Shown here piece by piece: positions 7,949-16,928 of a stretch of DNA of 64,000 nucleotides; within the stretch, counting starts at the first letter, position 1; every line of letters starts with the position of its first letter. The DNA is from JBPYCR01 sp051846915 (GTDB lineage: Bacteria > Bacillota > Bacilli > Bacillales > Amphibacillaceae): positions 1 through 64,000 of the forward strand of contig NZ_JBPYCR010000002.1 of NCBI RefSeq assembly GCF_051846915.1, in the 5' to 3' direction. The translations under genes and the position numbers were made by a program. The notes beneath the pieces are model-generated. The model was not told the origin of the DNA, made no database searches, and was given only the letters and a program-made list of their open reading frames with translations.

Positions 7949-10900
7949 CTAAAAAAGAGACAGTTGATTTTCTTCGGCCATTCCTTGCAAACAACCGTGT
8001 GTATCCAAGTATTCCAGTACCGTTTTTGATATTCGGCTACGTACACGAAGATCTTGTTTGGACAGGAATTCACCGTCTTCTCTTGCTTTAACAATATTGA
8101 TGGCCGCATTCGTCCCAAGCCCGTCCACCGCATTAAATGGCGGTATTAATGTATTGTCCTCGACAATAAATTCCGCTGCATTCGATTTATACAAGTCGAC
8201 TTGTTGAAAAGAATAGCCACGTTCACACATTTCCAGTGACACTTCCAGAACAGTTAATAAGTTTTTTTCTTTTGGCGAAGCATCGTTACCTTTCTCTTTA
8301 ATATTTTCAATTCTTTCTCTTAACGCCACTGGACCTTTAACCATTGTTTCCAGTTCAAAATCCGCGGCTCGTATGGAAAAGTAAGAAGCATAAAATAGGA
8401 TTGGATGGTGCACTTTAAAATAAGCAATTCTTACAGCCATTAATACATAGGCTGCAGCATGGGCTTTTGGAAACATGTATTTGATTTTTTTACATGATTC
8501 AATATACCAATCCGGAACATCGTGCTTTTTCATTTCTTCAATCCATTCCTCTTGCAGCCCTCTGCCTTTCCGGACAAATTCCATAATCTTAAAAGCAAGG
8601 GATGCTTCTAGCCCTTTATGCATCAAATACACCATAATATCATCACGACAACCGATGACATCAGCGAGCTCACAAATACCATTATTTATTAACTCTTCTG
8701 CATTGCCAAGCCATACATCAGTTCCGTGCGAAAGACCTGAAATAATAACCAACTCAGCAAACGAATTTGGCTTTGTGTCTTCTAGCATTTGTCGAACGAA
8801 AGATGTGCCAAACTCTGGAACACCTAGTGTCCCGGTCTTACAATTGATCTGTTCTGGTGTAACACCGATCGCTTCTGTTCCGGAAAATATTTTCATGACT
8901 TCCTTATCATCCGTTGGAATTGTGAATGGATCAATGCCGCTTAAGTCCTGTAGCATGCGGATCATCGTTGGATCATCGTGTCCAAGAATATCCAGCTTCA
9001 GCAAATTGTTTTCAATGGAATGAAAATCAAAATGGGTCGTCCTCCACTCACTTTTTCTATCATCAGCAGGAAACTGTATCGGCGTAAAATCATAAATTTC
9101 TTTGTCGGTAGGGACAACGATAATTCCACCTGGATGCTGTCCGGTTGTTCTTTTAACACCCGTACATCCTTGAACAAGCCGATCGGTTTCCGCCCCTTTA
9201 TAAAAAAGTTGTTTATCGGAAGCATAGCCTTTTACGTAGCCATAAGCCGTCTTATTTGCAATTGTTCCAATCGTTCCGGCTCGAAAAACATTATCAACGC
9301 CGAAAAGTTCCTTTGTATAGTTATGGGCCTTTGGTTGATACTCACCGGAAAAGTTCAAATCAATATCCGGGACCTTATCTCCTTTAAATCCTAAAAATGT
9401 TTCAAACGGGATATCCTGCCCATCTTTCATTAACGGTTTTTCACAATTCGGACAGTTTTTATCCGCTAAGTCAAAACCACTAGCGACCGAACCATCGGTA
9501 ATAAATTCGTTGTAATGACAGCTTGTGCAAGCGTAATGAGCAGGTAGTGGATTTACTTCTGTAATTTCCATCATTGTTGCTACAAGCGATGAGCCAACTG
9601 AACCTCGGGAGCCTACTAAATATCCATCTGTCAACGATTTTTTTACTAGTTTATGAGATATTAAATAAATAACCGCGAATCCGTGACCGATAATACTACT
9701 CAACTCTTTTTCCAGCCGTTGTTCTACAATATCAGGTACAGGCTTTCCATATATCGCTTCTGCATTACTATAAGTCAAATTCCTAACCTCTTCATCGGCA
9801 CCTTCAATATTTGGCGTATACAAACTATCTTGAATTGGCGAGAGTTCCTCCATTTTATTGGCAATATTGTTCGTATTCAAAACAACTATTTCATGTGCTT
9901 TATCTTCACCTAGAAACTGAAAGGCCTCTAACATATCGGAAGTTGTGCGAAATGGTGTGTCAGGTATTCTTTGTCTGTTTAACGGGTTACCTTTTTGTGA
10001 TGCAATTAGTATTTGTCTATATAGCTTTTCATGATCGTCTATATAATGGACGTTACCGGTAGCTACTACAGGTTTGTCCAGCCGTTTTCCTAAGTTTACG
10101 ATATTGGAAATAATGTCCAGTACTTGTGCTTCGTTCGCGATCAGATCACCTAGTAGATTACTGTAATTGGACGGCGGCTGCACTTCTATATAATCATAAA
10201 ACGCAGCAGCTTTTTCCGCTGCATCTGCTGATTTTTGCATCATCGTCTCAAATACTTCTCCTTGCGCACAACCGGATCCTACTAATAATCCTTCCCGATG
10301 CTTTGTTAGAAGCGACCGTGGTATTCTAGGAACACGATAAAAATAATGAATATGCGAATAAGATACCAACTTGTACAAATTTTTAAGTCCGGTTTGATTG
10401 GTAGCAAGCAATATACAATGGTTCGGTCTGGAATTTTGATATGCATTCCCTTCGCCCATATGATCATTCAATTCATTATGGTTCGTTATCGCCTTATTTA
10501 TGAGTTCTTGGACAAATTTCCAAAATAAATAGCCGGTTGCTTCTGCATCATAAATCGCACGGTGATGTTGAGTCAATTCAATATCAAGTAATTTACACAA
10601 TGTATTCAAACGATGGTTTCCTAGATCAGGATATAAAAATCGAGCTAACTCCAATGTATCGATCACAGAATTTTTCACTTGCTCAATTTCTATTCTTTTA
10701 AACCCTTCATTGAGAAATCCAATATCGAAGCTTGCATTATGAGCAACTAAAATACTATCTCCCATCCACTCATGGAAATCTCTCAGTACGTTATTTACTT
10801 CGGGGGCATCTATAAGCATATCATCTGTAATACCGGTTATTTCTGTTATACGGGACGACAACGCTTTATGCGGATTTGCAAAAGATTCGAAACGGTCAAT

Positions 10901-12238
10901 AATTTCCCCTTGATAAATTTTAACACCAGCAAGCTCAATAATTGTGTCATATACAGCGGAAAGACCTGTCGTCTCCACGTCAAAGACGACATAAGTCGCA
11001 TCTTTCAAGTCGATATCTTTTGAATTGTAAGCAATTGGTACGCCATCATCGACAAGGTTCGCTTCCACCCCATAAATAACTTTCACTTGATGTTTTTCTC
11101 CGGCAGCATGGGCTTCTGGAAATCCTTGTACACCAGCATGATCAGTGATAGCAATGGCTTTATGCCCCCATTTTGCTGCTTGTCCGATAAGTCTCGCAGG
11201 AGATGTAACGGCATCGAGTTGACTCATTGTCGTATGGGCATGCAATTCCACACGTTTATCATCTTCTGGAGCGGTGTCCATTCGCGATGCAACATTTATT
11301 TGATTAATATCATTTGCCATCATCGCCAATTCATTTGAATACATATCTGTTTGAATGCGGCCTCTTGCTTTAATCCATATTCCTTCTTTTACCGCACCAA
11401 ACATAATTTCATCCTCATCATTTCTGGAGAACATCTTTATTTCAAGAGAATCTGTATAATCAGTCGCTTTAATAATTAATAAACTACGCCCCGAACGAAG
11501 TTTTCGGACTTCTGCATTAAAAATATATCCCTGAACTACTGCCCGGCGCTCTTCTTCTTGAATCTCCACCATTTGCATTGGTTCATCTTTTACTTCATAA
11601 CCAAGCATTAAAGTTTTCGGTATATCATGGTTTTCCTTTTCTTTATCTCTTTTTTCTTTATCCTGCATCGTTTTTAATACTAGTTCTTTGTCTTCCAAAG
11701 ACTTTTGCTCGCGAAATTTTTGCATGTCTGTTTCTTTTGTCTTAACAGCAACTTCCAATACATAAGGACGTGAACCTATTTTTTGACAAAAAGTTTGAAA
11801 CTCCGCTTCGAGTCTCCGCTTTAATGAAAACGCCTCTGCTTCATTGCGAGCTGTTAAATGCAATTTATTTTGATGTACTTCGGGCGTTTGTTTATGTATT
11901 AAATCGTTATATGCCGGGGATAAATTGGATATGGATTGCAGAAAAAAGTGCCAGTACTCACAAATCGTTTCTTCTTCACACACATTATTTTCTGCTAGAA
12001 TAACAAGATCTGTTTGAGCAATTTCTTGAAATTCTTCTCTACACTTCGTCAACAGAAGTTGATAAACAGACAAAGGCAGAATCGATGGTACTCGGAGATG
12101 AAAGATCCACGTTTTCGTTTGCTTGAAAATTTCAAGTTTCTCTAACATGCTCTGTTTAAAATACGTATTTACAATGTCTTCAGGCATTTGCAGTTGTTGG
12201 AGCAAAACATTCATTTTTTCTTGTTTTGATATATTCAT
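7949..12238 (-). CDS. polC: DNA polymerase III alpha subunit, Gram-positive PolC type
   Basis: The essential replicative polymerase with built-in proofreading, 1429 residues (B. subtilis 1437). Order: N-terminal domain; OB fold; PHP domain starting at ELHAHTTMS; a DEDD 3'-5' exonuclease inserted in the PHP domain (FDVETTG near residue 418, then VAHNASFDIGFL); the rest of PHP; a C4 zinc finger with CTSC and CPNC (about 900-945); palm with PDIDLNFSGEYQ (about 958); thumb and fingers. The start is ATG 12238 behind GGGGGG; the longer frame runs into repeat DNA. It is the only copy of these motifs in the window. The usual upstream neighbour proS is absent. Confidence 0.97.
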   Translation of the reverse strand: MNISKQEKMNVLLQQLQMPEDIVNTYFKQSMLEKLEIFKQTKTWIFHLRVPSILPLSVYQLLLTKCREEFQEIAQTDLVILAENNVCEEETICEYWHFFLQSISNLSPAYNDLIHKQTPEVHQNKLHLTARNEAEAFSLKRRLEAEFQTFCQKIGSRPYVLEVAVKTKETDMQKFREQKSLEDKELVLKTMQDKEKRDKEKENHDIPKTLMLGYEVKDEPMQMVEIQEEERRAVVQGYIFNAEVRKLRSGRSLLIIKATDYTDSLEIKMFSRNDEDEIMFGAVKEGIWIKARGRIQTDMYSNELAMMANDINQINVASRMDTAPEDDKRVELHAHTTMSQLDAVTSPARLIGQAAKWGHKAIAITDHAGVQGFPEAHAAGEKHQVKVIYGVEANLVDDGVPIAYNSKDIDLKDATYVVFDVETTGLSAVYDTIIELAGVKIYQGEIIDRFESFANPHKALSSRITEITGITDDMLIDAPEVNNVLRDFHEWMGDSILVAHNASFDIGFLNEGFKRIEIEQVKNSVIDTLELARFLYPDLGNHRLNTLCKLLDIELTQHHRAIYDAEATGYLFWKFVQELINKAITNHNELNDHMGEGNAYQNSRPNHCILLATNQTGLKNLYKLVSYSHIHYFYRVPRIPRSLLTKHREGLLVGSGCAQGEVFETMMQKSADAAEKAAAFYDYIEVQPPSNYSNLLGDLIANEAQVLDIISNIVNLGKRLDKPVVATGNVHYIDDHEKLYRQILIASQKGNPLNRQRIPDTPFRTTSDMLEAFQFLGEDKAHEIVVLNTNNIANKMEELSPIQDSLYTPNIEGADEEVRNLTYSNAEAIYGKPVPDIVEQRLEKELSSIIGHGFAVIYLISHKLVKKSLTDGYLVGSRGSVGSSLVATMMEITEVNPLPAHYACTSCHYNEFITDGSVASGFDLADKNCPNCEKPLMKDGQDIPFETFLGFKGDKVPDIDLNFSGEYQPKAHNYTKELFGVDNVFRAGTIGTIANKTAYGYVKGYASDKQLFYKGAETDRLVQGCTGVKRTTGQHPGGIIVVPTDKEIYDFTPIQFPADDRKSEWRTTHFDFHSIENNLLKLDILGHDDPTMIRMLQDLSGIDPFTIPTDDKEVMKIFSGTEAIGVTPEQINCKTGTLGVPEFGTSFVRQMLEDTKPNSFAELVIISGLSHGTDVWLGNAEELINNGICELADVIGCRDDIMVYLMHKGLEASLAFKIMEFVRKGRGLQEEWIEEMKKHDVPDWYIESCKKIKYMFPKAHAAAYVLMAVRIAYFKVHHPILFYASYFSIRAADFELETMVKGPVALRERIENIKEKGNDASPKEKNLLTVLEVSLEMCERGYSFQQVDLYKSNAAEFIVEDNTLIPPFNAVDGLGTNAAINIVKAREDGEFLSKQDLRVRSRISKTVLEYLDTHGCLQGMAEENQLSLF

Positions 12239-12469
12239 ACATAAATCCCCCCGCGCTGGAAAACTAATTTTAAATATAAAAGCCCCCAAGTGGTTTTTAA
12301 CTCCACATAGAGGCATCAGGAACAAAAGCGCAAGCGTCTTGCTCACAGAAGAGGCTAATGCTTGCCCGCCTTGGACAAACGCCTACCGGATAAATGTCCT
12401 GCATACCGAAAATAATTACACCATTCATTTAAGTAGGCTTTCCATTAGTCACCTCTGCTTTAAATACAT
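12239..12469. other. rseP-polC gap where proS is expected
   Basis: No proS is present. Just after rseP an SD (GAGGTGA) is followed by a six-codon frame (ATG at about 12438, then stop), possibly a relic of a lost gene start. The middle holds a repeat-like segment annotated separately, and the polC SD ends the gap. I see no convincing promoter or terminator. Confidence 0.5.
12323..12400. repeat. Degenerate dispersed repeat
   Basis: This GC-richer stretch contains AAAAGCGCAAGCGTCTTGCTC followed by CTTGCCCGCCTTGGAC-type sequence, unlike the surrounding AT-rich spacer. It resembles short intergenic repeats (GCGCAAGCGCCTTG core) that I recall from Oceanobacillus/Virgibacillus-like genomes. The assignment is from memory. 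Confidence 0.4.
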
Positions 12470-13732
12470 TTATAAAAACAGCCGTTGGATATCATTCCAA
12501 GTCACGACAATCATCAGCAGCATTAACAAAGCAAATCCGATAAAATGAACGACTCCTTCTTTTTGCGGGTCGATTGGCTTGCCCCGAACCGCTTCTAATC
12601 CCACAAACAGAAGTCTGCCTCCATCGAGAGCCGGAAGCGGTACAAGATTAATAATCCCCAAATTGATACTTAACATGGCCGTCCACATTAAAAAGTTCAT
12701 AAACCCCGTTTGAACGACCTGGTCTGTAGCATCATAAATTCCGACAGGACCCGAAATCATATCCAGTGAATATTGTCCTGTTATTAACATACCGAGATTA
12801 ACTAAAATGAGTTTAGTCGTTTCATATGTTTGGACAAATCCATATTTAAACGTACCGACAAATGATTTTTCAAAGGCAAGCCTCACGCCGACTTGACCAA
12901 TTTCATTCCCTTCCATATCGGTTGCTTCTTTGGGAATGACCGTTAATGCTTCCTCAACGTCATCATTTCGCTGAACGATCATCTCAAGCTCTTTTTCCGG
13001 ATTCGTTTTTACGATGTCGGTAAATTCCTCCCACGACGACACAGAATTACCTTCAATTTGAACGACTTCATCGCCACTCTGCATTCCTGCCTCTTGTGCC
13101 GGACTATTCGGTTCTACCTCACCAATCAGTGCGCGTTCAGAAGGAACACCTTGTACAAGCCCCAAAATAAGGAAGATGACAATGGCAAGTATAAAATTCA
13201 TCATGGGTCCGGCAAATAGTTGCATTGCCCTTTGTCCAGGTGTTTTAGAAGCAAATTGCCGATCAAATGGAGCGATTTGTGTTTCTTTTTCGTCCATGAC
13301 GAAAAATGCATTCCGGTCTACTTTAAAAGTCAGCTTCTCATGTTCGTCCACTTCATAGCCTTCAATGACAAGGTCATGATCGAGATCCGCTCGTTCTACT
13401 TCTATTATCTGTGCATCCGGATGTTTTGATTTGTTGTTCACAATGATTTTTTTTACATAACCTTCATGGTTATATTCAAGTCCAATGTGATGCCCGGGTT
13501 TTAACTCAATGATCTCTGGGTCTTCACCGGCTACTCGTACATACCCTCCAATTGGCAATAAACGAATCGTGTATAACGTTTCATTTCTAATAAACGACAA
13601 CACTTTCGGCCCAAAACCTATTGCAAATTCACGGGCTAGCATTCCTGTTCGCTTTGCAAAGATAAGATGTCCCCATTCATGAACAAACACAAGCAGGCCA
13701 AACATAAGTATAAATGCTATAATGGTGTTCAC
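12470..13732 (-). CDS. rseP: Intramembrane site-2 metalloprotease RseP/RasP
   Basis: Cleaves anti-sigma factors (RsiW type), FtsL and signal-peptide remnants within the membrane. The 420-residue protein has the zinc motif HEWGH (residues 18-22) in the first membrane segment, then the extracytoplasmic PDZ domain (about 205-280) and the second catalytic motif PALDGGRL in a late membrane segment. It ends WNDIQRLFL like B. subtilis RasP. The first GTG (13741) is inside the SD AAAGGAG; the GTG at 13732 is correctly spaced (8) and matches the family start M-N-T-I-I-A-F. It follows cdsA directly, without dxr. Confidence 0.95.
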   Translation of the reverse strand: MNTIIAFILMFGLLVFVHEWGHLIFAKRTGMLAREFAIGFGPKVLSFIRNETLYTIRLLPIGGYVRVAGEDPEIIELKPGHHIGLEYNHEGYVKKIIVNNKSKHPDAQIIEVERADLDHDLVIEGYEVDEHEKLTFKVDRNAFFVMDEKETQIAPFDRQFASKTPGQRAMQLFAGPMMNFILAIVIFLILGLVQGVPSERALIGEVEPNSPAQEAGMQSGDEVVQIEGNSVSSWEEFTDIVKTNPEKELEMIVQRNDDVEEALTVIPKEATDMEGNEIGQVGVRLAFEKSFVGTFKYGFVQTYETTKLILVNLGMLITGQYSLDMISGPVGIYDATDQVVQTGFMNFLMWTAMLSINLGIINLVPLPALDGGRLLFVGLEAVRGKPIDPQKEGVVHFIGFALLMLLMIVVTWNDIQRLFL

Positions 13733-13808
13733 AAGAAACACTCCTTTTATCGGTGTAGAAATAGGTACTTGTTTAGGAAGATGATACTATTCTACTTAGT
13801 AACCGGAT
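13733..13808. other. Short cdsA-rseP gap, dxr absent
   Basis: In B. subtilis the 1.1-kb dxr gene lies exactly here. This spacer holds only AT-rich sequence and the rseP SD, with no fragment that reads as Dxr in any frame. Confidence 0.7.
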
Positions 13809-14603
13809 TTAATATGCAATAAATTCGATCAAGTACAAAAATGGTAATACAAATAATAAACTGTCCAACCGATCGAGAATACCGCCGTGACCGGGTAATA
13901 TATGTCCGAAGTCCTTGATTTGATAATGTCTTTTACAGGCAGATGCAACTAAATCACCCATTTGTCCAACAATCGATATAATAATGGCCACTGCAATGAT
14001 TCCCATCATATTAATTGGAAAAGGATGAACAAACTGGAATACAACTGCGGTCAAAACAGTAAGGATAATGCCGCCGATCGCTCCGGCAACTGTTTTATTA
14101 GGGCTTATAGCCGGCCATAATTTTCTTTTGCCTAAGGCTCGTCCAAAAAAGTAAGCACCCGAATCCGTTGCCCAAATGGAAAATAGAATAAACAATAAAT
14201 AATTTAATCCCATAATCCGTGCTACGGTAATAAAGTAAAAACCAAAACTTATATAAGCAACTACAATAAGTATAAAACCGGCATCCGCAAAGGTAAACTT
14301 ATTTTTTGATAGAACAGTATAAGTTAATAATAACAGAACAAACAAAACAATAAGTTTTGGACTCAATTCATCTGCAAACAGAATAAGTCCATCTTTATCC
14401 GGCAACAGCATGAACCATAAAAAAAGAATTGCTAAACAGGTAGGTACAACTAAATGACTTTTTTTTGGGTAAGCTTTTATAAGCTCAACGAGAGCAATTG
14501 TAGCCAGTACATATGTAAATAAAATAAATGGCCACGAACCAATTAACAAAATTGGAAAAACAACTACCAATCCTGCTATCGCTGTCCATATGCGTTGTTT
14601 CAT
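13809..14603 (-). CDS. cdsA: Phosphatidate cytidylyltransferase
   Basis: Integral membrane enzyme that makes CDP-diacylglycerol from phosphatidate and CTP, the branch point of phospholipid synthesis. The 264-residue product has about seven to eight hydrophobic segments. The C-terminal CDP-alcohol signature starts at SACKRHYQIKDFG and continues LPGHGGILDRLDS. ATG 14603 has the SD AAGGTGTGA. It lies 14 bases behind uppS. Confidence 0.95.
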   Translation of the reverse strand: MKQRIWTAIAGLVVVFPILLIGSWPFILFTYVLATIALVELIKAYPKKSHLVVPTCLAILFLWFMLLPDKDGLILFADELSPKLIVLFVLLLLTYTVLSKNKFTFADAGFILIVVAYISFGFYFITVARIMGLNYLLFILFSIWATDSGAYFFGRALGKRKLWPAISPNKTVAGAIGGIILTVLTAVVFQFVHPFPINMMGIIAVAIIISIVGQMGDLVASACKRHYQIKDFGHILPGHGGILDRLDSLLFVLPFLYLIEFIAY

Positions 14604-14617
14604 TAATAAATCACACC

Positions 14618-15379
14618 TTATATTCCGCCATAGCGCCTTTTGCGTTGCTGGTAATCGAGCAATGACTGTCGAAAAATTTCTTCATTGAAATCCGGCCAGA
14701 GCACATCCGTAAACCAAAATTCGGTATAAGCAAGCTGCCATAGAAGAAAATTGCTTAATCGTTGTTCTCCACTCGTACGAATTAATAAGTCAGGATCAGT
14801 TAATCCATTTGTATATAGGTAGTTGGAGAACAATTGTTCATCTAGCTCATCAACAGAAAATTTTGATTCATCTATATCGGTCATCATCTGTTTAATTGCA
14901 CGCAATATTTCAAATCTACTTCCATAGTTTAAGGCAAAATTCAGTAACAATCCATCATTATTACTTGTCTTCTCTTTGGCGTATTGAATTGCTGCTTTTG
15001 TATGATTCGGCAGAACATCAAATTCGCCTATCGTTTCGATTCGAACATTGTTTTCCATCATTTCGGGTAAATAAACGTGCAAAAACTCTTTTGGCAATCT
15101 TAATAAAAAATCAACTTCTGCTTTAGGCCTTTTCCAGTTTTCGGTTGAAAAGGCATAAAGTGTTAAAATTTTAACGTTATATTTATTTGCCACGGTTACA
15201 ATGTTTTTTACTACATCCATGCCTTCTTTATGTCCAGCTATGCGTGGCAGCCCTCTCTTTTTGGCCCAACGTCCGTTACCGTCCATGATTATAGCTACAT
15301 GGTTTGGCGGGTTTTCAAGCGTTATATCTTCAATTGCCGCTGCACGTTTTTTTCTAAAAAAAGGAAGTTTCATTGACAT
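14618..15379 (-). CDS. uppS: Undecaprenyl diphosphate synthase (cis-prenyltransferase)
   Basis: Extends FPP with cis-isoprene units to C55-PP, the lipid carrier for peptidoglycan and teichoic acids. The family motif HVAIIMDGNGRWAKKRGLPR carries the catalytic Asp33; TLYAFSTENWKRP and DLLIRTSGEQRLSNFLLWQ are also present. Length is 253 residues from the second of two tandem ATGs (15379), spaced better from the SD GGGGGA than the one at 15382. A possible sigma-A promoter CTGACT-18-TATAGA lies upstream at about 15402-15431. Confidence 0.95.
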   Translation of the reverse strand: MSMKLPFFRKKRAAAIEDITLENPPNHVAIIMDGNGRWAKKRGLPRIAGHKEGMDVVKNIVTVANKYNVKILTLYAFSTENWKRPKAEVDFLLRLPKEFLHVYLPEMMENNVRIETIGEFDVLPNHTKAAIQYAKEKTSNNDGLLLNFALNYGSRFEILRAIKQMMTDIDESKFSVDELDEQLFSNYLYTNGLTDPDLLIRTSGEQRLSNFLLWQLAYTEFWFTDVLWPDFNEEIFRQSLLDYQQRKRRYGGI

Positions 15380-15459
15380 CATTTGTCCCCCAAATTGTCG
15401 AGTATCTCTATACGATATCCTTTTAACTCAAGTCAGTATGAAGGAAAAAAGAATAGTAT

Positions 15460-15485
15460 GACTGATGATTCTCAGCATTGTTTCA
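15460..15485 (-). promoter_or_regulatory. Possible ECF-sigma-type promoter before uppS
   Basis: TGAAAC (15480-15485) followed 16 bases later by AGTC (15460-15463) resembles ECF promoters (TGAAAC-16-CGTC). Envelope-stress control of uppS would make sense, but the -10 match is incomplete. Confidence 0.25.
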
Positions 15486-15502
15486 TTATAATACATTTAA
15501 CG

Positions 15503-15532
15503 AAAAAAAGCCCCTCTTAAAATTAAGAGGGC
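15503..15532 (-). terminator. Rho-independent terminator of frr
   Basis: On the minus strand GCCCTCTTAA and TTAAGAGGGGC form a long stem followed by seven Ts. It ends the rpsB-tsf-pyrH-frr group. Confidence 0.9.
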
Positions 15533-15559
15533 AACTATTTCGATTGAAAAGGCGACAAA

Positions 15560-16117
15560 TTATACTTCCATAATTTCTTCTTCTTTATTTTTTGCAAGTT
15601 TATCGATTTCGTTAATATAGCGATCCGTCTCTTTTTGTACATCGTCTTGTGAAGAACGTAATTCATCTTCAGTTAGTTCATTATCTTTTTCAGCTTTTTT
15701 CAACTGATCATTCACATCTCGACGAATATTTCTAATTTGAACTTTTGATTCCTCGGAAAATTTCCCGACTACTTTTACAAGCTCTTTCCGTCGATCTTCC
15801 GTTAGTGGTGGAATGTTAATCCGAACAACATTCCCATCACTCGAAGGAGACAATCCTAGATCCGCTTTTTGTATCGCTTTTTCAATGTCCCCAATAGCCG
15901 ATTTATCGAATGGCGTAATAACAAGCAACCTCGCTTCTGGTGCGCCAATAGTTGACAACTGATTAAGCGGTGTTGGTGCACCATAATAATCAACATAAAT
16001 ACTGTCCAATAAACTTGGATTTGCACGTCCAGCTCTAACTGTAGCTAGGTTTTTTGAAAACGCCTGTACAGCTGACTTCATTTTGTCTTGCATTTCCTTC
16101 ATTATACTTATCGTCAT
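15560..16117 (-). CDS. frr: Ribosome recycling factor
   Basis: Splits post-termination ribosomes with EF-G. The 185-residue product has the B. subtilis length, with LATVRAGRANPSLLD, the IGDIEKAIQKADLGLSP block and PPLTEDRRKELVK, and the family end KEEEIMEV. The long upstream frame overlaps pyrH; ATG 16117 is preceded by the SD GGGGGAAA one base after the pyrH stop, so translation is coupled. Confidence 0.96.
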   Translation of the reverse strand: MTISIMKEMQDKMKSAVQAFSKNLATVRAGRANPSLLDSIYVDYYGAPTPLNQLSTIGAPEARLLVITPFDKSAIGDIEKAIQKADLGLSPSSDGNVVRINIPPLTEDRRKELVKVVGKFSEESKVQIRNIRRDVNDQLKKAEKDNELTEDELRSSQDDVQKETDRYINEIDKLAKNKEEEIMEV

Positions 16118-16118
16118 T

Positions 16119-16841
16119 TTATTTCCCCCTAATCGTAGTTCCAAGTATTTCGCCTTGGACAACCCTTTTAATGTTACCCTCTTCCGTAATGGAAAAGACA
16201 ATTAGTGGGATATCGTTATCCATACACAGAGAAGAGGCAGTGGAGTCCATTACTTCCAGTCCTTCATTCAGCATTTCCATATAAGAAAGTTTATCATATT
16301 TTTGGGCATCTTTGTTTCGTTTTGGATCGTCCGTATAAACACCGTCTACATTATTTTTTGCCATTAATATGACATCTGCTTCAATTTCAGCTGCACGTAA
16401 GGCTGCAGTTGTATCAGTCGAAAAATATGGGTTTCCAGTACCGGCTGCAAAGATGACGACACGCTTTTTTTCCAAATGACGAATTGCTTTTCTTCTTATG
16501 TAAGGTTCAGCCACTTGGCGCATTTCGATTGAGGCTTGTACTCTTGTCTGAATCCCCATTGTTTCCAAACTATCCTGCAATGCCAAGGAATTCATCACGG
16601 TTGCAAGCATCCCCATATAGTCGGCCGTCGCACGATCCATTCCCATTTCGCTGCCTACTTTGCCACGCCAAATATTTCCGCCACCAACTACGATAGCTAT
16701 TTCAATCCCTAATTCTGCCACTTCTTTTACTTGCGAAGCGATAGATTTAATTATTTTAGGTTCTATACCAAAACCTTGAGTGCCACACAATGCTTCTCCA
16801 CTTAATTTTAGTACGATTCTACGGTAGCGAGCTGAAGTCAT
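16119..16841 (-). CDS. pyrH: Uridylate kinase
   Basis: Phosphorylates UMP to UDP; hexameric enzyme of the amino acid kinase fold. It has 240 residues like B. subtilis PyrH. KLSGEAL (near residue 13), VVGGGNIWRG, the DRATADYMGMLATVMN helix and the nucleotide-binding FAAGTGNPYFSTDT motif are present. ATG 16841 sits 5 bases after GGAGG. Its upstream region has a promoter that overlaps a palindrome. Confidence 0.96.
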   Translation of the reverse strand: MTSARYRRIVLKLSGEALCGTQGFGIEPKIIKSIASQVKEVAELGIEIAIVVGGGNIWRGKVGSEMGMDRATADYMGMLATVMNSLALQDSLETMGIQTRVQASIEMRQVAEPYIRRKAIRHLEKKRVVIFAAGTGNPYFSTDTTAALRAAEIEADVILMAKNNVDGVYTDDPKRNKDAQKYDKLSYMEMLNEGLEVMDSTASSLCMDNDIPLIVFSITEEGNIKRVVQGEILGTTIRGK

Positions 16842-16877
16842 GGTAACCTCCATCAATATTTTTTATTTTCTTTATTC

Positions 16878-16906
16878 ATTATATCATTGAGAAATAGGGA
16901 ACACAA
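16878..16906 (-). promoter_or_regulatory. Sigma-A promoter for pyrH-frr
   Basis: On the minus strand TTGTGT (16901-16906), 17 bases, then TATAAT (16878-16883) with the extended -10 dinucleotide TG. The -35 lies in the loop/stem of the palindrome at 16893-16919. Confidence 0.6.
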
Positions 16907-16919
16907 AGTGTCCCCTATT
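16893..16919. terminator. Palindrome between tsf and pyrH (attenuator or operator)
   Basis: AATAGGG(A)ACAC and GTGT(C)CCCTATT form an 11-bp stem over a 3-base loop, ten bases after the tsf stop. The T-tail is weak (TTTCTC), so it may be an attenuator; it also overlaps the pyrH -35 box. Confidence 0.5.
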
Positions 16920-16928
16920 CAAATTATG

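Noticed and set aside
7949..12346. Longer polC frame with an extra N-terminal hydrophobic segment
   Set aside because: The extra 36 residues are encoded by the spacer upstream of the polC SD. ATG 12238 after GGGGGG is the family start.
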